Positions 1-5,248 of a stretch of 5,248 bases of DNA are shown here, piece after piece. The translations under genes and the position numbers were made by a program. The stretch's first letter is position 1, and every line of letters begins with the position of its first letter. The notes beneath the pieces were generated by a model. It worked only from the letters and a program-made list of their open reading frames with translations. It was not told where the DNA came from and made no database searches. Origin of the DNA: Rhodanobacteraceae bacterium (GTDB lineage Bacteria > Pseudomonadota > Gammaproteobacteria > Xanthomonadales > SZUA-5); contig QIMA01000507.1 of the NCBI GenBank assembly GCA_003233535.1, forward strand, positions 1 to 5,248. The letters are read 5' to 3'.

Positions 1-24
1 TAGTGGTTCATACACCCGACTGAG

Positions 25-56
25 AAAAAATCGCTGGGCGATCAAGGGCCTAGCGA
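25..56 (-). terminator. Rho-independent terminator downstream of the TPR regulator gene
   Basis: Read on the minus strand, TCGCT pairs with AGCGA and an inner GGC pairs with GCC, separated by one A.C mismatch, with an 8-nt loop (40-47). The stem runs directly into six T residues (plus-strand A25-A30). It begins 30 nt past the TAG stop of the regulator at 86-88, which is the right place to end that transcript. In the plus direction there is no T tract, so it should act one way only. Bases 1-24 beyond it show no recognisable feature. Confidence 0.75.
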
Positions 57-85
57 GGGCGCGTGAAGTTTATGAAATATCCGGG

Positions 86-3031
86 CTAAGGTGCGTAAGG
101 CAAGTTGGGCAGCTGAAATGAGGTCGACGCTGCCAGCGCATCTTGCTCACCCAGCGCGGCGGCAGCCTGCAGGGCGTGACGTTTATAGCCTGACGACAAG
201 GCGCGCTGGCGAAAGGCCATCAAGCGCGTGCGTCTCTCGGCATCGGGCACTGTCCAAATACGCAGCCAATTGAGATCCATTGCCACGCGCTCATCGTAGA
301 AACTGTCTAGCGCCGCTTGCACCTGAACCAATGCGTTCTTGGCGACGTCAGCCTGCGCGGATGCCAGGGCGGCTTCGGCGACCAGCAGCGCTGCGCGACC
401 GGCGTCGCGTGTTTCCCCGTTCTCGGTGAAAGTGAACTGCAAAATCTCGGCACGTACACGCACTTCTACAGGATCGCCTCCGGTCAGCAGGTCCAAACGC
501 GCCAGCGCCAGTTCGCTGAGTGCGGCCCAGTCCGTCGCACCCGCTTCCTGGCGCAGCTCTAAGGCCAACAAGTGCGCCTGCCGCGCAGCTTCCAGATGGC
601 CCTGATACAGCGTGGTTTGAGCGCGCGCAGTGTGCAGATGGGATCGAGCTAGTGGGGAAAGGACACGCTCAATGGCCAGCGCATCCAGATGGCGTTCAGC
701 AGTGCTCGGGTCGGCCATCAATAGGGCGATGTCTACTTGCCCGATAACGGCCTTGATGGCCAACTCTATCCGCTCCTCGTGCAGCCAGACTTGCGCTGCC
801 TCAGCGAACAGATCGTTGGCCTGAGCGAGTCGCCCGTCACGCAACGCGCTCAGCGCCAAATTGTACGCCGTGCGAGCGCGCGGACCGGCCAGTGCCAGTT
901 CGCGGAATAATTCCAGTGCGCGCAGATTGAGCTCATTGGCACGCTCGGAATGACCCTGTAATGACGCCGACGCAGCCAAATTCCCTAGCGCAGTCGCTTG
1001 ACCGCGACGATCGCCGAGCTTGATGAATACGGTCAGCGCCTGCTCCCACAAACCATCGGCTTCGAGCAAACGGCGCTGGCGCGCGAAAAGCCGCCCGGCG
1101 TTGATCATCAGAGCCACGCTTTGCCGTTCTAGTCCGGTCTGCTTGGCCAACTGAAAGGCCTCGGCATAGGCCTGCTGGGCGCGCGGCACATCGTTGCGGG
1201 CGAGCGCCACGTAGCCCAACGCATCGAGCGCGGCTATCTGCAATGGCGGGTTCTGGACTTGCGCGATTACGGGGTCAATCTCGGCCAGAATTGCATCGGC
1301 CGTCGCGTGCTGGCCCGAGTATGACTCGAGCAGGGCGCGCTCGACCGCGATGTATCCGCGAGTGACTGGATCAACCGTTTCCGGCATGGCCGCGAGCACA
1401 GCCCGCGCCGCCTTCAGTTCGCCCTTGATCCGTAGCAGGCGCATACGCTCGAGGCGCAGCTCGGTTAATCGAGCATCGTCGACTCGCTTTGCCCAGCGTT
1501 CGTCCGCGTCAGCCAGGAGCGTTTGCGCAGAGTCGATCTGGCCCTTTGCCCTTAAGGTCTGAGCCTGAGATAGCGCGGCGTCCAGTGCTAAGGGCGGCAG
1601 ATCGAAGCTTTCTGCTTGCTCCATCACCCCGGTTGCCTCGGCGGATGCGCGCTCGTAATCGCCTTCAATGCGCGCCAAGCGTGAACGCAGCAAGCGCACG
1701 CGTGGATCTGGCCGTTCTGGCGAAAGTTCGTCCAAACGCGCCATCGTGGCGCGTGCGCTGTTGCCCTGAAGCGCGTCCAGCTCTTGCTCGACCAGCGCGA
1801 TCCAACTGTCGATGTCGTCTGGATAGATCTCCACCAGCGCGCGCAGTGCCGCGGCCGCCGCAACGGGCTGATAGCGCAGGCCTGCCAGCTGCGCCTGGAG
1901 GCGCAGGCGCTCGCCTACCGGCAAGGCCTTAGCGGTAGCCAAGCGCCGATCGAGCAAGTCGATGGCCGCCTGCCGTTGGTTGCTGCCAGCCAGCGCACGC
2001 GCAAGGTCGACCTCCAGCCAAGCCGGTTCGGCTAGCTGTTGATGCAGGCGTCGCAACGGCGCCACGGCAGAGTTGGCATCGCCTCGCGCCAGCGCTGCCA
2101 AAGCGGTCAGGTACTCCTCGCGATCGGCCGGCTGTAGGGACTGCGGGCGAACCTCGGGCGCTGGTTGAGCCACGCTTAGCGCTTCGCTTAGCTGCGCGCT
2201 TGCACGTTCAATGAGTTTCTCTAGGTCGGTAGCTTGGCCGCGCACCGACTGGCTGAGTAGCACCTGACCAGTACGCAATTCCAACAGGCTAAAACGCAAC
2301 ACCAGTTCAGCCGACGGCAGCCGCTGCCAACGCCCGGTAAGCGTATGGCTGGCGCCGAGCAAATCGCGCGCCTGATGCTGCCAACGCAGGGGGTCTGCCG
2401 ATGTCCCCAGACCAAGCGCCTCGCCGCGGTAGATCCGCAGTTGGTCTCCCTGCAGGTAATGACTGAATAACTCAAGGGCGGCGTAAGGCACCCATTCGGG
2501 CGTATCCGCGTCAGCCGGCAATGGCGCCAAAGCTAGGCTCACTGCTGCGGATCGAGTCTGGCTCACGCTCGGTACACTTTGCCACAGCGGCATCATCCAT
2601 AGTGCCGCGGCGCCGATCACCGCAACGGCGCTCAGCAGTAGCGCGGCAAGCCCAAGTTTGCGCAATTGGTCGTTCGCAGACGGGGCTACGGGCGGGACAA
2701 CAGGGGTTTCGCCAACAGGCGGCTGTGCATGTATCTCGGCGACAAAACGGTACCCGCTGCCGCGCCGCGTCTCGATAAATCGGGGCGCATCGGCCTGATC
2801 GCCCAGTGCACGCCGCAGCTCGCTGATTGCCTGTGGCAGCGCATTCGGCGACAGCGCATCGTGCCCCCAAACACGATCAAGTATGTCATCTCGACGCTGC
2901 AGAGCCGGGGCGCTTTCGACTAAAAACTGGAGCAGTTTAAAAGTCTGTCGGCGCAGCGGCACGACCTCGTCGCTTCGACGCAGCTCAACGGTTTCGAGAT
3001 CGAGCACAAAATCATCAAATCGATAGCGCAT
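86..3031 (-). CDS. Membrane-anchored ToxR/CadC-type transcriptional regulator with TolB-like domain and TPR repeats
   Basis: This 981-residue protein is a one-component regulator expected to bind DNA from the inner membrane. Residues 3-100 are an OmpR/PhoB-type winged helix: an N-terminal beta segment (YRFDDFVLDLETVEL), the RDDILDRVWG helix, a recognition helix around 64-77 (ALPQAISELRRALG) and the wing IETRRGSGYRFVAEI. A Pro/Val-rich linker (103-118) leads to a single hydrophobic segment at about 126-147, so the rest should be periplasmic. Residues about 163-288 resemble the TolB-like domain common in this class (LAPLPADAD; LLGASHTLTGRW; LELRTGQVLLSQSV). From about 300 to 960 the sequence is helical and Ala/Leu-rich with TPR units, clearest near 600-760 (for example GDRRGQATALGNLAA and ARTAYNLALSALRDGRLAQA). 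No receiver, phosphoacceptor or catalytic domain is seen. The start is fixed by the family's usual position of YRFDDF, although the Shine-Dalgarno is poor (GGGG only 2 nt from ATG). The ligand and target genes are unknown. It reads in the same direction as the secreted-protein gene 189 bp upstream, a possible but unproven target. Confidence 0.9.
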   Translation of the reverse strand: MRYRFDDFVLDLETVELRRSDEVVPLRRQTFKLLQFLVESAPALQRRDDILDRVWGHDALSPNALPQAISELRRALGDQADAPRFIETRRGSGYRFVAEIHAQPPVGETPVVPPVAPSANDQLRKLGLAALLLSAVAVIGAAALWMMPLWQSVPSVSQTRSAAVSLALAPLPADADTPEWVPYAALELFSHYLQGDQLRIYRGEALGLGTSADPLRWQHQARDLLGASHTLTGRWQRLPSAELVLRFSLLELRTGQVLLSQSVRGQATDLEKLIERASAQLSEALSVAQPAPEVRPQSLQPADREEYLTALAALARGDANSAVAPLRRLHQQLAEPAWLEVDLARALAGSNQRQAAIDLLDRRLATAKALPVGERLRLQAQLAGLRYQPVAAAAALRALVEIYPDDIDSWIALVEQELDALQGNSARATMARLDELSPERPDPRVRLLRSRLARIEGDYERASAEATGVMEQAESFDLPPLALDAALSQAQTLRAKGQIDSAQTLLADADERWAKRVDDARLTELRLERMRLLRIKGELKAARAVLAAMPETVDPVTRGYIAVERALLESYSGQHATADAILAEIDPVIAQVQNPPLQIAALDALGYVALARNDVPRAQQAYAEAFQLAKQTGLERQSVALMINAGRLFARQRRLLEADGLWEQALTVFIKLGDRRGQATALGNLAASASLQGHSERANELNLRALELFRELALAGPRARTAYNLALSALRDGRLAQANDLFAEAAQVWLHEERIELAIKAVIGQVDIALLMADPSTAERHLDALAIERVLSPLARSHLHTARAQTTLYQGHLEAARQAHLLALELRQEAGATDWAALSELALARLDLLTGGDPVEVRVRAEILQFTFTENGETRDAGRAALLVAEAALASAQADVAKNALVQVQAALDSFYDERVAMDLNWLRIWTVPDAERRTRLMAFRQRALSSGYKRHALQAAAALGEQDALAASTSFQLPNLPYAP

Positions 3032-3108
3032 CGCCCCAGTGTAACCGTCATCGAAGATAATTCCGCAGGCGAGCGGCGATTCTGCATGCGATGCCGCAGA
3101 TCGGTAGG

Positions 3109-3139
3109 GCTGGGCGCAGAGCGGAACTCAGCGCCCAGC
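3109..3139 (-). promoter_or_regulatory. Strong hairpin in the leader of the regulator gene
   Basis: A perfect 9-bp inverted repeat, GCTGGGCGC (3109-3117) and GCGCCCAGC (3131-3139), encloses a 13-nt loop. After one mismatched pair the loop adds GAG/CTC, giving a nearly 12-bp stem closed by CGGAA. It lies 77 nt before the regulator ATG and 81 nt after the stop of the secreted-protein gene. No T tract follows on either strand, so it is not a classic terminator. It could be a leader structure, a weak or Rho-assisted end for the upstream transcript, or an mRNA-stability element. The structure is seen in the sequence; the role is inferred. Confidence 0.5.
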
Positions 3140-3164
3140 ATATTCATCCATTTAATGCGTTGAT

Positions 3165-3177
3165 TTAGTTCAACTAA
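3165..3177. promoter_or_regulatory. Perfect 13-bp palindrome, candidate operator
   Basis: TTAGTT-C-AACTAA is a perfect 6+1+6 dyad in the only AT-rich part of the gap between the two minus-strand genes. A wider inverted pair, TGCGTT (3156-3161) and AACGCA (3192-3197), flanks it. The minus strand contains TTGAAC (3173-3168), which could be a -35, but no convincing -10 lies 16-18 nt downstream, so no promoter is claimed. It is placed where an operator for the regulator gene would be expected. Which protein would bind it is unknown. Confidence 0.3.
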
Positions 3178-3220
3178 GATCACCCCTCACGAACGCAAAG
3201 ATACGGTGATGTCAGTCTTG

Positions 3221-4321
3221 CTACTCGAACCCGTCCCCAAATATCGGATCGGGAAGCGACATGACCAGGATGTCGACGAAACTGTCTACGGTCGCTCTGC
3301 CAGCACGCGCCTGCAACCGATAGACGCCCGGCAAATCAACTTGCAAGCTGTCGAACCTAGCCGCTCCGGCAACCGTCGGCTCAAACTCTCCACTGAGCAT
3401 TGCCACGCCAGGGCCGCTTTCGATGCCTACCTCGACCATCGTGCCGTCGCCGATAACTTCATCGAATACGTTGACCACGCCAACTTCGACTGCAGGCATC
3501 AGCGGGCGATTGACGAAGCCGCTAGTCGGCTCGACCAAAAAAGCGAGCTGACTGGGAATAATCGGCGCATCGGCAGCGCCCACTTGCAGGGCGTCAATGG
3601 TGAACTCCGCAGCGGCAGAGGCGGTGCTCAGGAAGCCGAAGGTAATCGAACCCACGCCGCGCCCAGTGCTGACACCGTGCGCGCGATCAGCCACCAACTC
3701 GGTATCGTCGATAAACACCGAGTAGGTGCCAGCATCGACGTCATAGATCAGCCGCAGCCGATAAGTTTGTCCGGCGTTGTAGATGAACGGCGGTAGGCTG
3801 GCGACGCCGTTGGCGTCAGTCAGCGTGATGTTGCCTGCGTTGAAGAAACGAAAAGTCGCGAAGCTGGAAGCAAAACCCATGGCCTCTCGGATGACCACTT
3901 GATAGTTGTCTCGCATGGCGAATTCGACGTCGACGTCGAACGCAATCAAGCCAGTTTCGACTTCGAGATTGTCGAGCAATCCCCAGCGCACGGCGCGAGC
4001 TAGGCCCATCGATGTGTTCTGTAAACGCAGTATGGGATTGCCTACTGCAGGGTCGATTATCGTCGTAACCAGTCCATCGTTGATCGTTGCCGGTTCGCCT
4101 ACTTCTGCGCCGCCCGTGCCGATGGGCTGACCGACCGGCTTGTCGTCGAAGTCCGCGTCCAGTACCAGCGGCAACGGCAGGGACCCATTCACCGTGAAGT
4201 CGTCCAAGTCAAAAGGGTTGCCGGTGTTGCCGCTGGCATAGCCGGTAAGGATGCGACCCACGCCGCGATCAGTGATGCCGTGCGAACGGCCCGAAAATAC
4301 GGACAAACCGTTGACCGTCAC
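3221..4321 (-). CDS. 3' fragment: end of domain A, domain B, Ig-like domain and C-terminal tail motif
   Basis: A 366-residue frame reads from GTG at 4321, one base after the stop of the 5' fragment. It has no signal peptide and no Shine-Dalgarno of note, so a genuine start here is unlikely. Residues 1-47 finish domain A. Residues about 52-252 are a complete domain B, starting LVLDADFDDKPVGQPIGTGG and including RAVRWGLLDNLEVETGLI, VVIREAMGFASSFATFRFF, YDVDAGTYSVFIDDTELV and RAHGVSTGRGVGSITFGF. Residues about 257-350 (QLAFLVEPTSGFVNRP to DLPGVYRLQARAG) resemble the bacterial Ig-like repeats that often open 'LAFxxQP' in surface proteins. The protein ends SLPDPIFGDGFE, a tail I associate from memory with exported proteins of Xanthomonadales. 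A secreted or surface-bound role, perhaps carbohydrate or protein binding, is inferred; no catalytic motif is visible. Confidence 0.7.
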   Translation of the reverse strand: MTVNGLSVFSGRSHGITDRGVGRILTGYASGNTGNPFDLDDFTVNGSLPLPLVLDADFDDKPVGQPIGTGGAEVGEPATINDGLVTTIIDPAVGNPILRLQNTSMGLARAVRWGLLDNLEVETGLIAFDVDVEFAMRDNYQVVIREAMGFASSFATFRFFNAGNITLTDANGVASLPPFIYNAGQTYRLRLIYDVDAGTYSVFIDDTELVADRAHGVSTGRGVGSITFGFLSTASAAAEFTIDALQVGAADAPIIPSQLAFLVEPTSGFVNRPLMPAVEVGVVNVFDEVIGDGTMVEVGIESGPGVAMLSGEFEPTVAGAARFDSLQVDLPGVYRLQARAGRATVDSFVDILVMSLPDPIFGDGFE

Positions 4322-4322
4322 T

Positions 4323-4835
4323 TCACTGGTGCGAGACCACCGCCATTTCGGTGTCGGCGGCGAAGGTATTGTTGGTCAGCGGTATTACGCCGGCGGCATC
4401 TGTTCCGCTGAACGTTCCGCCGCTGCTGAAGGTGAGGGACAGAAACACGCGCGAAGAACCGCCGCTTTCACGTACGCCGAGGCCGTAGCGTTCTAGAGCG
4501 CTAGGCGTGAATGTAAAGCTGATCGTGACCATGCCGCTAGTGATTTCCGCGCTGTCTAGCAGCTGCCAACGTATGCTCCGGCCATTGCTGGTGCCCGTGT
4601 TGTTGCTGACGCGCAAGAAGTTGTCGCCCGGCGTGTCCTCGAGGATGAGGCCATCTAGCGTGCTTAGATCGACCGGCTCCCCGGCCGCCGCCCCGCCAAC
4701 ACCCAAGACATCGCCCGGCATGCGCGCGTCGAAATCGGCGTCCAGCACGATCGCGTCGCCACCCGCGTGCGCCAGTGTCGCCACCATGACCACCGCGATA
4801 AACAGGGCGCTTAACAAGCCAGATTTAAACAACAT
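4323..4835 (-). CDS. 5' fragment: signal peptide and most of domain A of the secreted protein
   Basis: Start chosen at ATG 4835-4833: AAAAGGA at 4850-4844 lies 8 nt before it, and the first 24 residues form a textbook signal peptide (MLFKSG, then a hydrophobic core, then AHA before GGD). The longer open frame to a TTG at 4907 would begin inside the insertion sequence and bury the signal, so it is rejected. The mature part begins IVLDADFDARMPGD, then GVGGAAAGEPVD, GRSIRWQLLDSAEITSGMV and GLGVRESGGSSRVFLSLTF. These segments recur in the second domain encoded downstream. The pattern of short beta-strand stretches suggests a jelly-roll or LamG/lectin-like sandwich, but no named family is recognised. 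The reading frame leaves the homology at about residue 161 and ends at TGA 4325-4323 after an unrelated tail (MAVVSHQ). The product, if made, would be a secreted fragment lacking the end of domain A. Confidence 0.7.
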   Translation of the reverse strand: MLFKSGLLSALFIAVVMVATLAHAGGDAIVLDADFDARMPGDVLGVGGAAAGEPVDLSTLDGLILEDTPGDNFLRVSNNTGTSNGRSIRWQLLDSAEITSGMVTISFTFTPSALERYGLGVRESGGSSRVFLSLTFSSGGTFSGTDAAGVIPLTNNTFAADTEMAVVSHQ

Positions 4836-4843
4836 AGTAATGA

Positions 4844-4850
4844 TCCTTTT
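4844..4850 (-). promoter_or_regulatory. Ribosome binding site that decides the secreted-protein start
   Basis: AAAAGGA on the minus strand lies 8 nt upstream of ATG 4835-4833. It selects this start over the TTG at 4907 and places the signal peptide at the very N-terminus. Confidence 0.75.
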
Positions 4851-4870
4851 GGAGAGGAGGTTCAAACGCC

Positions 4871-4900
4871 ATATTACCAGAGTTTTGCAGATTTTGTTAG
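4871..4900 (-). promoter_or_regulatory. Extended -10 promoter of the secreted-protein gene, with -35 replaced by the IS end
   Basis: On the minus strand TGGTAATAT (4879-4871) is an extended -10: TG, one base, then TAATAT. Initiation about 7 nt on would give a leader of roughly 29 nt that contains the ribosome binding site. The -35 position, 17-18 nt upstream, falls on the IS junction. The IS terminus supplies CTAACA (4900-4895), 4 of 6 matches to TTGACA at 18-nt spacing. The original -35 was probably removed by the insertion and a weaker hybrid promoter may remain. The motif is seen; activity is inferred. Confidence 0.4.
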
Positions 4901-4946
4901 TCGACAATTAACCTGTCCGGTCAGACGACAATTATCTTGACCGGTT
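4900..4946. repeat. IS21 terminal multiple repeats L1 and L2
   Basis: L1 (4900-4922) and L2 (4924-4946) match at 18 of 23 positions by eye. They share the core CGACAATTA (4902-4910 and 4926-4934) and a downstream CCGGT block. Within them CCGGTCA (4917-4923) and TGACCGG (4938-4944) also form a perfect 7-bp inverted pair overlapping the -35 of the istA promoter. Such end repeats are the known binding sites of IstA in this family. The overlap suggests that transposase or another protein bound here could repress its own promoter, which is inference. Confidence 0.65.
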
Positions 4947-4965
4947 GAGTGTAATGAAGGATAAG
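4937..4965 (+). promoter_or_regulatory. Likely istA promoter
   Basis: TTGACC (4937-4942) and GATAAG (4960-4965) are spaced by 17 bp and match the sigma-70 boxes at 5/6 and 4/6. Initiation near 4972 would place the AAAGGAG Shine-Dalgarno (4978-4984) just inside the transcript. The -35 overlaps terminal repeat L2. Confidence 0.5.
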
Positions 4966-4995
4966 TATTTTTTGCTCAAAGGAGAAAATACTTGC

Positions 4996-5021
4996 CTGGT
5001 AAACATATCTGGTAAACATAT
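4996..5021 (+). repeat. Exact 13-bp tandem duplication in the start region of istA
   Basis: CTGGTAAACATAT occurs twice back to back (4996-5008 and 5009-5021). Thirteen is not a multiple of three, so the duplication shifts the frame. With a single copy, TTG 4992 reads MPGKHITQLQENIYMK and continues into the conserved IstA N-terminus. With two copies it reads MPGKHIW and stops at TAA 5013-5015. Confidence 0.85.
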
Positions 5022-5046
5022 CACTCAATTACAGGAGAACATTTAC

Positions 5047-5248
5047 ATGAAAAGACAAGAGACAGCAGCAGCCAAAGCGGGGCTCAGTATTCGCACGGGT
5101 CGCCGCATAGAGGCCGGTGATCCTCAGGCTATAAAAGTGCGCCATTGGCGAACCCGCAAAGACCCATTGAAAGCGGTGTGGGAATCTGTGTTGGTACCAT
5201 TGCTAGAGAAAGAGCCATCACTCACTGGCATTACTTTGTGGGATTATC
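5047..5248 (+). CDS. istA: IS21-family transposase IstA, N-terminal part (runs off the window)
   Basis: IstA is the DDE transposase of IS21 elements and works with the ATPase helper IstB. The frame reads MKRQETAAAKAGLSIRTGRR, then IEAGDP, then HWRTRKDPLKAVWESVLVPL and LLEKEPSLTGITLWDY, which is the family's N-terminal helix-turn-helix followed by the WRTRxDPxxxVW motif. The DDE catalytic core would lie beyond the window. The native start is probably TTG 4992, with AAAGGAG (4978-4984) 7 nt before it, giving MPGKHITQLQ. The 13-bp duplication breaks that frame. ATG 5047 is in the conserved frame with AGGAG (5033-5037) 9 nt upstream, so a shortened protein may still be made. The frame is also open upstream to ATG 4954 but lacks a ribosome site there. 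The stretch YMK-RQETAAAKAG seems a few residues shorter than relatives as remembered, possibly another small deletion. Confidence 0.8.
   Translation, partial: MKRQETAAAKAGLSIRTGRRIEAGDPQAIKVRHWRTRKDPLKAVWESVLVPLLEKEPSLTGITLWDY

Larger units (their letters stand above)
3221..4835 (-). pseudogene. Frameshifted secreted tandem-domain protein (whole locus)
   Basis: The two open frames at 4323-4835 and 3221-4321 are parts of one gene. The span is 1615 nt, one base more than a multiple of three, so a net +1 insertion (or -2 deletion) separates the halves. The second frame opens with NGLSVFSGRSHGITDRGVG, which matches the end of the following complete domain (DDTELVADRAHGVSTGRGVG) and is exactly the part missing from the first frame. 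Removing one base from ACC at 4350-4352 gives D-T-K-W-R-W-S-R-T-S, which aligns with Q-T-Y-R-L-R-L-I-Y-D of the second domain. The repaired product is about 537 residues: signal peptide, domain A, domain B, Ig-like domain and C-terminal tail. The frames share style and show little other decay, so the lesion is recent, a sequencing error, or a switch. Pseudogene is the most economical call. Confidence 0.75.
4895..5248 (+). mobile_element. IS21-family insertion sequence, left end (continues beyond the window)
   Basis: The identity comes from the istA product beginning here. The proposed outer end is TGTTAG at 4895, because IS21-family elements commonly begin with TG; the base-exact boundary is not proven. 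Two imperfect direct repeats with a 24-bp period follow immediately, as expected for the multiple terminal repeats that bind the IS21 transposase. Composition changes to clearly AT-richer DNA at about this point. The right end, istB and any target-site duplication lie outside the window. The element sits about 60 bp upstream of the divergent secreted-protein start. Confidence 0.8.

Noticed and set aside
2511..2870. 119-codon minus-strand frame within the regulator
   Set aside because: It overlaps the linker and membrane segment of the regulator in another frame. The Cys/Arg-rich product is typical of a shadow frame.
2920..3183. 87-codon minus-strand frame covering the regulator start and leader
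   Set aside because: It overlaps the conserved winged-helix start in another frame, has no recognisable motif, and its leader part contains the hairpin.
3206..3796. 196-codon open frame on the plus strand opposite the secreted-protein gene
   Set aside because: It lies wholly antisense to a frame with a domain duplicated elsewhere in the same protein. It has no family resemblance or ribosome site and is explained by GC-rich codon bias.
4319..4325. TGA-A-GTG stop/start arrangement as translational coupling of two real genes
   Set aside because: The second frame begins mid-domain and completes the homology of the first, so a frameshift in one gene explains it better.
4836..4907. N-terminal extension of the secreted protein to a TTG at 4907
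   Set aside because: It would start inside the IS terminus, has no Shine-Dalgarno and would place 24 residues before a clean signal peptide.
4507..4911. 134-codon plus-strand frame opposite the 5' fragment
   Set aside because: It is antisense to the signal-peptide gene, crosses the IS boundary and has no recognisable protein character.

Overview
The window looks like a chromosomal stretch of a GC-rich gammaproteobacterium. The tentative placement is the Xanthomonadales (Rhodanobacteraceae/Lysobacteraceae-like), based on a very large ToxR/CadC-type membrane regulator with a TPR tail and a secreted protein ending in an 'IFGDGFE'-type C-terminus. This placement is inference from gene style, not from a marker gene.

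Layout, right to left along the minus strand. (1) At 4895-5248 is the left end of an IS21-family insertion sequence, reading rightward. It is visibly AT-richer than the rest and has two 24-bp-spaced terminal repeats, a promoter and the start of istA, which runs off the window. (2) At 3221-4835 on the minus strand is a secreted, repeat-domain protein: signal peptide, two tandem homologous domains, an Ig-like domain and a short C-terminal tail motif. One frameshift near 4341-4352 splits it into a 5' and a 3' open frame. (3) At 3032-3220 is a 189-bp gap with a strong hairpin and a small palindrome. (4) At 86-3031 on the minus strand is a 981-residue transcriptional regulator: N-terminal winged helix, one membrane segment, TolB-like domain and a long TPR region. 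A Rho-independent terminator at 25-56 closes the minus-strand block.

The main stories are of decay and mobile-element impact. The IS lies about 60 bp upstream of the secreted-protein start, at the expected -35 position of an extended -10 promoter, so it either cut or rebuilt that promoter. The gene itself is frameshifted. The IS also carries an apparent lesion: an exact 13-bp tandem duplication just after the likely native TTG start of istA, which stops that frame after seven codons. An internal ATG at 5047 with its own Shine-Dalgarno could still give an N-terminally shortened IstA. The regulator appears intact. No CRISPR array, tRNA, rRNA or recognisable defence system is seen. Apart from the gene remains described, nothing in the window amounts to a clear new system.
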